From assembly GCA_021521415.1 (NCBI GenBank), contig JAIQDT010014334.1, forward strand, positions 124,001-188,000: a stretch of 64,000 bases of DNA, written 5' to 3'. The notes under the pieces were generated by a model. That model worked only from the letters and a program-made list of their open reading frames with translations. It was not told the origin of the DNA and searched no databases. How positions within the stretch are numbered: position 1 is the stretch's first letter; each line of letters starts with the position of its first letter. Origin of the DNA: Bidens hawaiensis. Lineage: Eukaryota > Streptophyta > Magnoliopsida > Asterales > Asteraceae. The translations under genes were made by a program, and so were the position numbers. Below are positions 1-11,700 of the stretch, piece by piece.

Positions 1-92
1 TGACCATAGACAATATCATATGGAGTTTTCATTTTAGATTTGTTGATTATCACCCGATTCTGAACATAACAGGCCGTATTAACAGCTTCTGC

Positions 93-1106
93 CTAGAAGA
101 ACAGTGGTAGCTTAGAATCACACAACATAGTCCTTGCCGCTTCGATAAGAGTTATGTTTCTTCTTTTAGCCACACCATTTTTTTGTGGTGTCCGTACTGC
201 GCTGTACTGACGGAGTACCCCCCTTTCTGAACAGAAATAATTCAATGATGCATTCTTGAATTCCGTGCCATTATACCAACGAATTCCCTTCAACTTCAAA
301 TTCAGTTGGTTCTCCATGAGCACTACAAACTTCTTGATTAAATCTGCAGTTTCATTCTTATTTGACAAGAAAAACGCCCAAGTGAAACGTGAGTAGTTAT
401 CAGTAATAACAAGAGAATAAGAGCTGCGTGAAAGACTCAAAACATGAACTGGACCGAAGAGATCCATATGTAGCAATTGAAGAACTGATGAAATGGAGTT
501 GATCAATTTTGGTTTATGAGTTTTTCGATGATGTTTACCCAAAGCATAGGCCATGCATTTTTCAATAGTAACAAAATCTTTAATGGGTAAGCCACTGACC
601 AAATCATTTTTAGCAAGACGATTTAAATTTTTCATATTAGCATGACCAAGACGACGATGCCATAGCATGGCATTATGTTCTGAAACTTTTGAAAATAAGC
701 ATGTTATTTCATCAGGAGCATTTTTGTTCATGTCGATCACATAAACATTATCTTTTCGTTGTGATCGAACAAGAATCCAGTCTTCTAGAATAATTATTCC
801 AGGTTTCAAAATCAAGCATTCCCTTTTAGTAAAATGAGTTAAAAATTCTTTATCACAAATTTGTGAGACGCTCAACAAATTGTGCTTCAATTCAGGAACA
901 AAATTAGCATTTTCAAAATTTAGAACACCGTTACTTACATTACCCTTCTGAGTAATCTTCCCTTTCTCTCCTCCCGCGAGAGACACATACCCACCATTAA
1001 ATGTTTGAATGTTGTGTAGTTGGGAAATGTCTCCTGTCATGTGCCTGGAATAGCCATTATCAACATACCAAGGTCTGATGATATTCCTCCATAGCTGTCC
1101 CTGCAT
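93..1106 (-). pseudogene. Copia GAG-pre-integrase and integrase core, inactivated
   Basis: The 337-residue frame starts with a WYVDNGYSRHMTGD block (normally D-S/N-G-x-S/C-x-H-M-T-G), followed by the GAG-pre-integrase block WHRRLGHANMKNL and the integrase core. The first catalytic Asp is in LHMDLFGP. The second, normally in a DNGTEF context, is replaced (RWYNGTEF). The catalytic Glu, normally NGVAERRN, is Lys (NGVAKRRN). A zinc-binding Cys of the HHCC finger is Tyr (CMAYALGKHH). Two of the three DDE residues are therefore missing and strand transfer should be impossible. The window edge cuts off the rest of pol. Confidence 0.85.
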
Positions 1107-1117
1107 AAGGCGCGGGA

Positions 1118-1936
1118 TTAATTAGATTTTGGTACCCAGTCCATAGTTACACTGGGTGACCCTGATTCATCTAAAGTTGTTTCGGGTTGCCATGACATAT
1201 CCTTTTGATCATCAAACGTTTGGTTTGCACATTCTTTTACCGGAGACTTAGACAACCATTTATGCCTACCATTGCAAGATTTGACATTATAAGTAAGAAT
1301 GGTTGACTTCATCTCTGGTGTTTTTGGTTTGGAATGACATGGTTTTGTCTTTTCCACCTGTTTCGGTTTAGAATGTGTGTTCGTTTTTGGAATCGAAGTA
1401 CATTTTCTAACCCCATTGCGAAACATGTTAGGCTTGGTCTGATGAGGACTAAACCTGCCAGATTTGTTTCGGTTCCAATCATCGTCAGAGGAATTAGCCT
1501 GACTATGCCTGAATCTTTTCCTGTACGAATTACGATGCATATGGGGCATATTCCTCTGATAAAATCCATAATATGTAACATATGGACGATGTGGACAATT
1601 TCTGGCAATATGACCATGAGTGCCACAATTAAAACAAGTTTGACGTTTTATGCAAAAATCATTTTGGGCAACTCCTCGTCTGGACTGGTTGTGTGGAGCA
1701 GTTTGCTTAAAATTGCGAGGACCATTTTTTACATCTTTGAACTTATCACCTTGTTTGTCATTAGAGCATCCCTCTTTAACAAATTTAGGTGGTAAGTATT
1801 TGTTGGAATTTTTCGAATTTTTAATCTTATTGGAAACCACGTTATTAGAATTCAAAGTTTTAACAGAATCAACCACACAAAAATCCTTGCTCTTTAAAAC
1901 AGAGCCCACACAAACAGTCGGAATAACAGAATTCAA
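1118..1936 (-). pseudogene. Copia polyprotein segment with CCHC zinc knuckle
   Basis: This 272-residue basic, Asn/Lys/Ser-rich segment contains an intact retroviral-type knuckle, CFNCGTHGHIARNC (CX2CX4HX4C), followed by HPHRPYV-like basic sequence. Such knuckles bind nucleic acid in Gag. It lies directly upstream of the integrase frame but in a different frame, so a frameshift separates them near 1110. It shares its frame with the coiled-coil segment at 1976-2749. A second knuckle this far from the first (2839-3036) suggests an extended Gag/linker region. No membrane or catalytic motif is visible. Confidence 0.7.
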
Positions 1937-1975
1937 ATTATGAGTTTTAAAGAAACATCAGAAACAATGTCATTA

Positions 1976-2749
1976 TTAAAATTCAGAACAAGGGTCGTCG
2001 TCCTCACCAGTCCATTCCTTCACAATTACTTTTTCTGCACATGACGCAAACACGTTAGAATCGTTCACTTCCGAAGTAGACGGACTTGCATTCATAGGAC
2101 TAACTCCATCACATTTGTCTTGTTTACCGTACTTCATGTCATTTACCTTTTCTTCCTGTTCTTTGGTAACTAGATAGGGTGGGGGAACTTGACTATATCC
2201 TATGCCCTCACCTTCGTTTTCTTTCCACCATAATTTATTTTCAATAATTGAGTTAACTACTTTACTGGAAATATCGAATTTTTTAAAATCTAGTTCAGCC
2301 TTTTCAAATTTACTAGTTAGATTCAAAATTTCCAACTTGGAAGCTTCCAGTTTAGCAGTTAATTCAGCGATTTCTTGTTTGGCGTCTAGGTAATGACACC
2401 ATTTTATACTAAATTCAGACTTAAGTTTTGAAAAATCCTTTTGGGTTGCCTCTATCTTATCAAGAAAGCCTTTTTCATTTTTCTTAAATTTGAAAATTTC
2501 AGATATTATTCTTTCCATATCTCTAATTAAGTTATCATTATGGAGCTTATATAATTCTATCTTATCAACACAATCTAGAGAACATGGTTGAATACTTACC
2601 TCATATGAATTTGGAGAAGTGAACGCCATATATGGGAATTGAAGTTCCTTGATCTTCGCCTTAGTAGCATTTTCTTCTCCGGTGTCTTCAACACTTGCGA
2701 AGTTTGCGGTCTGATTCCAATGTTGAGCACAGCCATCTGATCCTCCCAA
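1976..2749 (-). pseudogene. Copia polyprotein segment, coiled coil
   Basis: The 257-residue segment is rich in Lys and Glu. A long heptad-like stretch (about residues 60-160, including KIELYKLHNDNLIRDMERI and ELTAKLEASKLEILNL) looks like a coiled coil. It shares a frame with the downstream knuckle segment and lies between the two CCHC knuckles. I recognise no enzymatic domain. Its probable role is Gag assembly or a linker, inferred from position only. Confidence 0.55.
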
Positions 2750-2838
2750 GAGAATTGTTGAGCAACCATTCCCCTTTCACCATCTCCCGAACTACCCCCA
2801 GCTTCACCCCTAGCATTACCCACTGGAACCAGTGCCCT

Positions 2839-3036
2839 TTATGTGTTTCCATCCTTTGTTGGGTTAGTACATTCACGAGCAAAATGACGCGGCTCGTGAC
2901 AGTTGAAGCATCTCAGAGTGTCTTTTTTAAAACCCACCTTCTGATTATTAGGCATATTCCAATTGTCTCTACCCGTCCTCTTAGTGAACTTCTTGGCCCG
3001 AAACACTGCCATGGAGATTTGCCAAGAAATATCCAT
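2839..3036 (-). pseudogene. Copia Gag CCHC zinc knuckle fragment
   Basis: The 65-residue open stretch contains CFNCHEPRHFAREC, a complete CX2CX4HX4C knuckle of the copia Gag nucleocapsid. It is in the same frame as the gag core at 3427-4152 and is separated from it only by stop codons, so this is the C-terminal part of the same broken gag. Confidence 0.75.
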
Positions 3037-3183
3037 TTCTTAAACATCATCAGGATGGATCTGATCGAGTTCAGCAGCAAACACAGGTTGAACTAGGTCT
3101 CCAGCTAAAAATGCATTATAACAGTTCATGAATCCCGCCATTAGAGCTATATTCTCCTGAGTCTCTTTTGGAATGGAAGGAAT

Positions 3184-3366
3184 CTAACTGGAATTCGGAC
3201 CGTAAGTTACCCCAGAGGATGAAGCTTTTCCATTGTCAGCTGAAGATTGACCAGACTTAGTGAAGAATACTAAAGCTGGTTGGGGTGGAATAGAAGCTGG
3301 TTGACCTTGAGTGGATGTCAACATTTGAAAGTTTCCCTGAGGTGGATGATGAGTGGCCTTGAACAT
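3184..3366 (-). pseudogene. Gag linker fragment
   Basis: This 60-residue Pro/Gln/Ser-rich stretch lies in the same frame as the gag core (3427-4152) and the knuckle (2839-3036), bounded by stops. Low-complexity linkers of this type normally separate the Gag core from its zinc knuckle. It is called only because frame and position continue the gag reading. Confidence 0.5.
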
Positions 3367-3426
3367 TGAGAAACTGTCTTGAGAGATGAGGGCATTGTTG
3401 GAAGCAACGTTGTACCCAGCTGCACT

Positions 3427-4152
3427 CTAGGAGTTTGCACGATTTATTGCACGTTGCTTGTCATCCATATCACATTCCTTGATAGTAGCCATCATCTCAG
3501 AGAGAGACATTATGTTGAGATCTTTGGTCTTTTTGATAACAGCAACATTCATATCCCAACTCTTTGGAAATGAGTTCACCAGTTTGTTGTTTATCTCAGA
3601 GGTTGCTAGATAAATACTTGCTGATCTCATTTCAGTCACCAGTGCTATGAACCTTTGGAGTTGAGTTTCCAATGTTTCCCCCAGAACATGATTAAACATG
3701 TTGAACTTTTGTCGCAGCAAGTCTTGGCGACTCCTTTTCATGTCTTCGTTTCCCTCATACACCTCAATCAACGCCTCCCACAACTCTTTAGCAGATTGAA
3801 GTTCTCTAAGGCCAAGGGCAATCTTAGGTGAGAGTGCCATGGTTAGAGTTGAAAGAGCCTTTTCATCTTCCTCAAATTTAGCAAAGTCATCATCGTCATA
3901 CAAGGCAACGAGCTTCACGATAATCCCAGTTGAGTTATCTCGTTGATAAGTATTTCTTTGAGGCCCCCAAGCAATACTTTTCCAAACTTTGGCATCCTTA
4001 ATCTTAACATATTTCTCAAACCAAAACTTCCATTCACTAAACCCCTCATGCAACAAGAGACGGGGTATACGAGTGGTTGTCCCCATTATGGAGTCCAATT
4101 CTTGATGAAGTGAAGAGTTGGTTGAACTATTACCATTAGTTAGCTGTTCCAT
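3427..4152 (-). pseudogene. Copia Gag core (UBN2-like)
   Basis: The 241-residue frame begins MEQLTNGNSSTN and contains the pattern of copia-type Gag (UBN2/retrotran_gag): a WKFWFEKYVK block near residue 43, the ELWEALIEVYEG block, LRQKFNMFNHVLGETLETQL, and the helical C-terminal part with SEMMATIKECD. It would assemble the virus-like particle around element RNA. The start is the first ATG after the leader. The frame stops at 3427 and continues, interrupted, as the linker and knuckle fragments, so no full Gag is made. Confidence 0.8.
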
Positions 4153-4263
4153 TTTAATTGAATTTGTTGATAAGTTTTAAGTCTAAAAGATTTAATCAAG
4201 CCCAAACGTTGTTACATAGAGCCCAAATCACAATACCCAAATTACACAGATCAGGCCCAAAGG

Positions 4264-4500
4264 AAGTTGCAGATCTGTTGACCGAAAATCCAATGTTGAC
4301 CGAGAACAACGAAATTCAACCGAGAACTAGGTGTTGACCAAGAACTACAAATAGTTGACCGAGAACTATTAATCTTGTCCGAGAACTATAAATAATTGAC
4401 CGAGAACTAAAGTTAGCCGAGAACTTTAATTCTTGACAGAGAACTCAAATCGCTGACTGAGAAGTCAACAATTTAGCCGAGAACCCAGTTTTTTCACCAA
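4264..4500 (-). repeat. Degenerate CCGAGAAC tandem array in the copia leader
   Basis: About eleven diverged units, each near 20-22 bp and built around TTGACCGAGAACT, fill the untranslated leader between the primer binding site and gag. Spacing and the bases between cores vary. The same core recurs as arrays in the gypsy LTRs at 41460-41680 and 50770-51000. Confidence 0.8.
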
Positions 4501-4692
4501 AAGTCAATCTGTAGTGTAACAAACTTTCGAGAAAGTTGGGATTTTGATTTGTTTCCAAACCAAAACCAATTTTTTCCCAAAAATGACTCTCCTTCTTCTC
4601 CGATCACTTGTTCACCGGAAATACAAACAAACCACTAATAAATCAAGATCTTGAACCCTTGATATCACAATAACGAGCCTAAATAGGTCTAA

Positions 4693-4705
4693 GGCTCTGA
4701 TACCA
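4693..4705 (-). other. Primer binding site (tRNA-iMet)
   Basis: The minus strand reads TGGTATCAGAGCC, the standard plant LTR element site complementary to the 3' end of initiator Met tRNA, two bases inside the LTR end. This fixes element orientation and the LTR boundary at 4708. Confidence 0.9.
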
Positions 4706-4707
4706 AT

Positions 4708-5082
4708 TGTAAATCCCAAATCTGGATCACTACAATTATGATATCAACAATCTAGGTGTTGGTGCGGAATACCAACACTAGATGATTCAAGAACACGAAA
4801 CACAAACACATAACACACGAGAATTGCTTCAAAACTCACGTATTATTATAAGTCGGGTGCTTAAGCACTAGGATTACAACCACGTCTAGTAAACATTTTG
4901 ACGGAAAACATACAAGTGAAGTAACAACCAAGATCCCTATACAATGCATTCTATATATAGGATACTAAACATGCAAGCCCAACAATGACAAAAAGCCCAC
5001 CGAGATCCAAAGGGATCTCGGTTTACATACGCAGCCCAAACAAACATACAGACTAAGTATAAACCAAAATAACTACCCAACA
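4708..5082 (-). repeat. 5' LTR of the left copia element
   Basis: Minus strand, TG...CA bounded. The inner edge is fixed by the adjacent primer binding site. The outer edge (minus-strand TGTTGGGTAG) is inferred from the TG rule, because the partner LTR lies outside the window. A TATA box (minus TATATATAG, near 4951-4960) lies in the middle, as expected for the U3 promoter. Confidence 0.65.
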
Positions 5083-5103
5083 CAAGTCAAACAAAATCAC
5101 GAT

Positions 5104-5172
5104 TAACATTAATCAACAACCAAACCAAAACCTAAATTAACATTAATAAACAACAAAACCAAAACATAAACA
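5104..5172. repeat. Two-copy ~34-bp tandem repeat
   Basis: Two adjacent copies of a unit containing TTAACATTAATCAACAAC and CCAAAACCTA, about 34 bp each with a few mismatches, lie between the copia LTR and the captured gene fragment. No coding content. Confidence 0.6.
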
Positions 5173-5188
5173 CATCAACGTACTAAAA

Positions 5189-5653
5189 ATGCTTAACAAA
5201 TCAACCATGTCTCAACCACCGTTAGTTGTACTGTTCATTGCCCCATCGTCGTCTCTGGTGTCTCTTCTTCAATCGGAGCCACCTCGGCAAACCATTCCCC
5301 TGGCGACGTCCTGTCATTTACGGCAGTCTCCGGTGGGATGTATTCGCCTGTTGGACCCAATAATATGTTCGCCATTATCCCGTACGGGCACGAAACACAA
5401 TTGGTGTCACCGCCCGTGTTTCCGACTTATACCAATGAGTCGTCCATCGCGCTTTTACTTCGCCGGAGGTGGGGATGGAGTGCGGCGGCAGATGTGGGGC
5501 TGGAGAGTACGGCGGTCGGAAGTGGGGCTGGAGGGCGGCGCCAGAGGTGCGGGTGGAGGCAGGCGCCGGAGGTGGGGAGAGGGGGAGACGGGAAGAGGGT
5601 GGGAGATATGGGGGCTAGGGTTGGTGGAGATAAATGTATGTTATTGTGAATAG
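5189..5653 (+). pseudogene. Captured fragment of a hydroxyproline-rich protein gene
   Basis: A GC-rich patch in AT-rich DNA encodes two frames that together resemble the N-terminal half of the plant hydroxyproline-rich glycoprotein family (the At5g52430/At4g25620 type, recalled from memory). One frame reads LFIAPSSS...LLQSEPP up to about 5277. The other then reads MYSPVGPNNMFAI and HETQLVSPPVF, normally followed by STA/PFTPPP. A shift at about 5277 and G-rich low-complexity sequence from 5455 on show that it is non-functional. No intron or upstream promoter is visible. It looks like a host-gene piece carried by, or left beside, a transposon. Confidence 0.6.
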
Positions 5654-7910
5654 GTGAAAGAGCTTAGAAGATGTGAGAAGTGATAGGTCGCCAAGAAGAG
5701 TGCGCACAGACCTTTTTTAATGAACTGTCTTCCGAAAAACAAACAGTCTGCAAGCTTTCATGTTTGCGCGTGGTCTGCGCAGCGCAGACAAAAGAGACCA
5801 GAAAGCTCTTTTTGAGAAAAAACAAACACCCCATAAATGTCAAGTTTTAACTTACATACCAATCACATGTCTGCAAATAGTTATTACATATTAACATAGT
5901 CGTTTATTGTCCTTCATTCAAACAGACATATTATAAATCACACAAAAACATGTGAATAAATATTTCATCATATAACCATTTATTTTTAAATTTAAGATGT
6001 CATGCCTTGAATAACAAGAAATTACTACATGGCTATGTGAGTTTCCATACTGTTTTCTTATTTACAATATATAGAAATTTACCTTGATGTGAAACTACTT
6101 TGTGTAAAAATTATGCATAGTCGTGTGACATATTTTTCCTCATAGTTTCCATTAGCTCAATGAATGTTACGACTATGTAAATAGAATCACGTAGTCGTGT
6201 ATTTTAGATCCTACACTCACCCATTTACACTTTATCATTAAAAAAACAAAACTTTTATATCTTTTTGCCAATTTGATTTTCAAAGACAGTCCTTTTTATC
6301 AAATAGCGATATATATCAAAGATTTACCCAATGGACAAAAAAAGATTAAATTGAAAACTTAAACAAATCATCAAAACCCAAAAGTTAGTAAAAAAGAAAG
6401 AAAAAAAAATCTAGTTTAAAAAATAGCTAAATAAACAATTTATATATTTAGAAAATATTGTTAAATATGAAATATTCATCTTTTAAAATCATCCATAAGG
6501 TTTGATCACTAGCTTTAGTTAAAACAACTACTTACCAAATACAATGGTTGATACAACTTGGTTGCGATACATGTATTCATATTTAGTCTTATATTACTTG
6601 GGTATGATCCTTTTAGTAACATTATATCAACATAATCATGTAAAGAATTATGTAATCATTTTTTGTATAATGGCTTTTTAATACTTATAGAAAATACATT
6701 GCATTAACTATTAAGGAAATGTTAGGATGGTATTCCTAAATATACCAGGAAGGTGATTGTTGTAGATGCGGTTTTAGAAAGGGAAGAAGATCATAACCCA
6801 CTGATGCTTGATACGACCATGATGGCCCATACGATCAAAGGCAAGCTTCGGACATCCAAAGAATGGTCCTACATTATTGATGAAACTCATTATACTATAA
6901 AACGCATTTGAGCATATCAATCTGTTACTGAAGTTTATCCCTGAATCTTGGGCCTCAAATGCATTACAATTATACAATAATATCAATCGAACTCTAATGA
7001 GATATGGTACTTGAAGAAGTTGTGTTATTTATAGTGTGCTCGGAGGTTATTAAACATTTTCTTTGTCAATGTCTTTTTTATGGTTTGTAATGTTGTATTG
7101 TACCTTGATAAATGAGTGATCTATTAATGTCATATTTTTATATTATTTTATTTGCAAAACTTACGTGTCATATATTTGAAATTTCTTGTAGTTCATAAAA
7201 AAAAGTAAATAAATAAAGTTTACATTCAAACAAAAGGAAAACGGGCTACAAGCTACGCCGCAGACTTTTTTTTCACGTGTTATCCATTAATTGTTGATCC
7301 GAATTGAGTAAATGTCCGTTGGAAATTTAAATAGCGTGAATCTTTGCGTTCACAAATCATCTACTTCTATTTATAAGCTACACCGTGCTAGAATTTGAAC
7401 ATTATGTAAGAATAAATATATTTTTATATTTATTGTATGACCATTATAATCATATATATAATATATAGATCAAAATAATAAACAATTATACCTTATTATT
7501 ATATTAGCTTGACAATTGTTGATGGTCTGTATTACCATCAATAGCTAATAAAGGCTTTCCCTTTTGGCGTATATAAGGGAGACTAATTAACATCAAAGAG
7601 GTTATGCACGAAACACACATACGTATAACACATAATTCGTAACCCTTTTTCTCTCCAATATTCGGTTATCTCTCAAGAACTCTAATCCTCATCCTTAACA
7701 ATACATCCTAAAAGGGAACTGGCTCAAGTTGACAATAAATGTCTGAAGGTTTCTCATATGCTATGACTACTTTCTCTGTTGTAACAGGTATGCACATCTT
7801 ATCAGGTTTATCACGCCATTTATGTTTTCATAATCACCATGATGAATTGACCAACACATTGGTCTTCTTTCTTAGAGGTAAGAGCCTTTATCACCCAGCC
7901 CAAGCTCGAA
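5654..7910. other. AT-rich intergenic sequence, no gene supported
   Basis: Near 5828-5843 the sequence AAAAACAAACACCCC resembles the terminal motif of some plant DNA transposons (complement GGGGTGTTTGTTTTT), but no partner terminus was found. A short, unrecognised, stop-rich coding-like patch lies near 6760-6990. At 7570-7590 there is a TATA-like GTATATAAGGGAG followed by about 110 bp of leader-like sequence. This might be a solo LTR or a promoter, but I see no gene after it. Confidence 0.5.
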
Positions 7911-7970
7911 CACTAGTTCGGTTTTTATGAAGACTAGTTCGGTTTTTATGAAGACTAGTTCGGTTAGAGT
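7911..7970. repeat. 21-bp tandem repeat, 2.7 copies
   Basis: The unit CTAGTTCGGTTTTTATGAAG plus one A is repeated perfectly twice, followed by a partial third copy ending CTAGTTCGGTT. Simple replication-slippage type repeat. Confidence 0.85.
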
Positions 7971-8126
7971 TGGGTATGTCTTAATTACACAACATGCATA
8001 TGTATATTAGATTCAGGGTCAACCCTACTATAGCTAAAAAATATTATACTAGTTGCCGGTAGCGAATCTATGTTTCCGTTGTGGGAGTTTGAGTTTCTTT
8101 AACGCATTTTTATAGTACCTTAGGAA

Positions 8127-8794
8127 GTCAAGATTATGGACGTCCAAACCGCTCGTCGCTCGAACTCGTTCGGTGCTCGCTCGGAAATTGCTCGTAAAAT
8201 GCTTGCTCGTTTTTTTGCTCGATTGTAAACGAGCCGCTAGGTTCGGTTTGTAAACGAGCCAAGCAACGAGCAAAAGTCTGCTCGGTTCGGTTTGGCTCGA
8301 ATATTTTTAATTTATTTTATATATAATTATATATGAACAAATATATAAATATATAGACAAAACACCTAAATATAAGCTTATAATTTTTTAACCCCTTAAA
8401 ATTTTTCATATTTCGTCAGTTTTATAGTTTTATTTGTTCGCTTTAAGTTTTTAGAATACTAGAAGTTTGCTTATAGATCTTTTTATCTCACTTCAAACTT
8501 ACTATTAATAAAAATGTATAATCTATTACTCGTTTTTATAAAAACTACTAATTTATTTATAAAATATATAATTTACAACCTTCAAACTTGTTTTTTATTG
8601 AAAATTTTTAAAGTGAAAAAGAAATCAATAATGCTCGAAATCGCTCAATGTTCGATCGAAAAATGCTCGATTCGATTTTGGCTCATTTCGATTTTCGTTC
8701 GGTTCGAATTTCAGTCGTTCGGTTGTAAACAAGCCAAACAACGAGCGAACTTTCGCTCGGTTCGGCTCGGATCGTGAACAACCCTAGTCAGGAT
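8127..8794. mobile_element. hAT-type MITE with 8-bp target duplication
   Basis: The element (8135-8786, 652 bp) is flanked by 8-bp direct repeats GTCAAGAT and GTCAGGAT (one mismatch), the hAT target-duplication length. Its ends are related inverted repeats: left TATGGACGTCC, and right, read inward, TAGGGTTGTTCACGATCC. Both arms are full of GCTCG/CGAGC runs in inverted orientation, and the centre is AT-rich. There is no transposase. This is a known style of non-autonomous plant hAT element. A related copy sits in the PUB15-like intron. Confidence 0.75.
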
Positions 8795-11700
8795 GTTATG
8801 AACGTGCATATTGCATAAGATGACCATTGATCAGACCCATAAAATCCAATAAGCCAGCCCAGTTCAAGAATTAGAAGATCACCCAACATCAACAAGCTGA
8901 AAGGTTATGACTTATGAGATAATGTGATTGTGATGGCACATGATATAAGAAATGAGTGAATGCACCATGATAAGTATGATTTTAGCCAGTTGTAACCCTT
9001 ATTATAATCATGCGCAAAACATTCACTTGTTTTCGTTGAATTGTTGCGATGAGATAAATTAATGGGCTCCGATCAAACTAGACGGCAAAACACTCATTTC
9101 TGGCTTTCCTTGAACAATTAACTCATACTCTCTAAACTTATTGGTAAGAGCACTTGATTTTCCAACGAGGACTAGAATCAACTTTTGCCTAATTTCAAAT
9201 GTACTTCTCAAATAAACTTATGAAAAAAAATGTTTTCTTAGTTCTTTATCTAATCATAGCCGAAATATTTATGTATTTCCGATACTTCTCCTTATTTGAA
9301 TATGTACAATTTCGAATGATTTGTTGTAAGAAACAACTTGTTAGATAACATTGGCTTTATTTTGATGGTTTAACAAATACCTATGAGGCTATGATATACC
9401 AACAAATTTAACAATGTAAGACCATGGCGTGAACATATACAACATCATTACATTTTCATACCATCATCAACTTAAATCCAGGTTTTCGGACACCTCATCG
9501 TTGGACGTGTGCAGACATTCCCCTTCAATGCTGGTGTCCGACAATCTTGACGTTTAAAATGTTCGAATACCCGCATTGGATATGCCCTAACTTCCTAAAG
9601 AACGATCTAGTTGAGCTTTGAACTTCACAAAGGACAAGGTTAATGAATATTTAACTAGAAGACAATCTATTTATTAGATAACTAAATTCTTAAGCTAAAT
9701 TAGTGTAACCATGGGTAGTTTTGGTTTACTTATGAGTTAAAATCAAATCTATGATCGATGCTTCATATTTTAGATTTACTTAACCAATTGTAATTACAAA
9801 TAACCCTGTTTTTTCGTTATAGAAAAAGACGGTTCGGTTAACCACCGCTTCTGGATCTAGACCAATAAAGACGTAAATATTATTTTATGAGGAGATAAAT
9901 AATATTTAATTTATAAATATTTATAATAAAGCTATTTCGACATATAATATATGATTTTTAAACATTAAAGTATATAAAGGTTTATTTTACTAGCGGTTTA
10001 GTTTTAATTATTTCAATTTAGCATGCACACATAGTGTTACTGAACCATAAACCTGAATTATCCCAATAAAACTAATAATAATCAACTATCATTCTATCAT
10101 GAATCTATCTTGGTTGTCGCCAATTCATGGGAGGGATGACATTAGAGTCATAAGCCTACCTGCAAACCTTCTTGTACTAAATCTCAGGTACACGACGTAG
10201 CGTTACGGTCCTTTTGGCCACATGCCTCAACCCTACAAGAGTAGAAGGATTAGTCAAACACAACAACTTTGTTTTAATATTTTGTCACAATCATACTTTT
10301 TCATAAATAAACAAATGGTATGAATTTGGTCTATATACTTTATTCTATATTTTATAATTTTTAAAATATTATATGAAAAAGAAATATGAATTTATGTGGA
10401 CAATATGAAACACAAATAATGTTATCATAAATAATAATATTATTATATTAAATGGTTAAAATGAAAATGGATATAGGAACATGGAAAGCAATGGTTCACA
10501 TGGAACATACGCGTGATGAAGGGGTCCATTCCATTTCATTTCAGTTCAGTCCACTTTCCTTTTTTAGAACCCACACAAACCGCGTATGACTCAACCATCT
10601 TGTCCCCCACTCCAAATATTAATGCTATACTTGATTTGTGACAACTATTTATTGAATTCGATTAAGAGTGTTCATTGTATAATTCAAACCGGTTAGATAA
10701 GCTAAACCTAAATAAGTTGGTCGATTTAATCACGCATGTTTTCTGTTGACAGTCAATTAGTACGGATGGTTTTATAGTTTGAAACATTAGATGAAGTGAA
10801 ATAGATAGTTATATACATCAACTCATCAACTTAAAGTTGTTACATATATGATGTTGAAACTAGTTAATAAAGACTTAATCGTCATGGAATGGACATGTGT
10901 GATGGTACACTTGGTTTCTTATTCAAATAATAATAAATTTGGCTTATTCTTTCTGTATTAGTAATATTGCTAAGTCTAATCTGAATCCTCATATCTAGCG
11001 ATTTTGTAAACCACGTAAAACAAAACATCATATGTTGTTTTTACATGGGTTTGGATTCCATTATTAAATTTCTATGAATTTTGAGAAAAGAAAAAGGGAA
11101 ATGACCATAATTACATAAACCCATATGGTTTGGAAGAACATGACAAAAACTGCCTAACCTTTGAACCAAAAATGATTTGCTTGATTCGGTTAGACATTTT
11201 TCAAAGCCAAGGTGACTTGTTTGGTCAAGATTTTCGGTCAGTTGTTGATAACCCTATTTTTATGCCACTTCTTAATTTAACCACTCCTTTTAACAGAATA
11301 ACATATGCTTGATGTCTCCAAAAGACATGAGTATGATGGTAAGGTGTCTCTCATTTGTTCTAGAGATGGAAAGTTTAAATTCCATAAGATACATGTATAA
11401 ATAGATTATGGGAGAATTAGAAGGATGTTAGCTTTTTGTTTAAAAAAAACAGACATTCGATGATAACCAATCCATATATAAGTTAATATCTTATGTTTCA
11501 TTTTTGTTAATATCGCTTATAATGGCGATTAGAATGTAGGATTTACCGTTTTGATTTGCCTAGTGGTTTACTATATCAGATGATATAACATTATAATATA
11601 TCAATTTCTCTATTGATTTACCATTTCACATTCTCTGTTGTAGGATTCCTTATTTTCACTTCTTCTGTCTGTAACGTTAGTTATTTGTAACATTTAAGAA

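Larger units (their letters stand above)
1..5082 (-). mobile_element. Partial, decayed Ty1/copia LTR retrotransposon
   Basis: Read on the minus strand, this holds a 5' LTR, a tRNA-iMet primer binding site, a repeat-rich leader, a gag-like region with CCHC knuckles, then the GAG-pre-integrase and integrase domains. That order (integrase before RT) is the Ty1/copia order. The window starts inside the integrase, so RT, RNase H and the 3' LTR are not visible. The coding sequence is split over three frames: 2839-4152 in one, 1118-2749 in another, 93-1106 in the third. Several stops add to this, so the copy is dead. The outer LTR edge is set only by the TG...CA rule. Confidence 0.85.

Noticed and set aside
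6774..6986. 70-codon minus-strand frame
   Set aside because: No recognisable domain, stops close by in all frames, no promoter or splice context.
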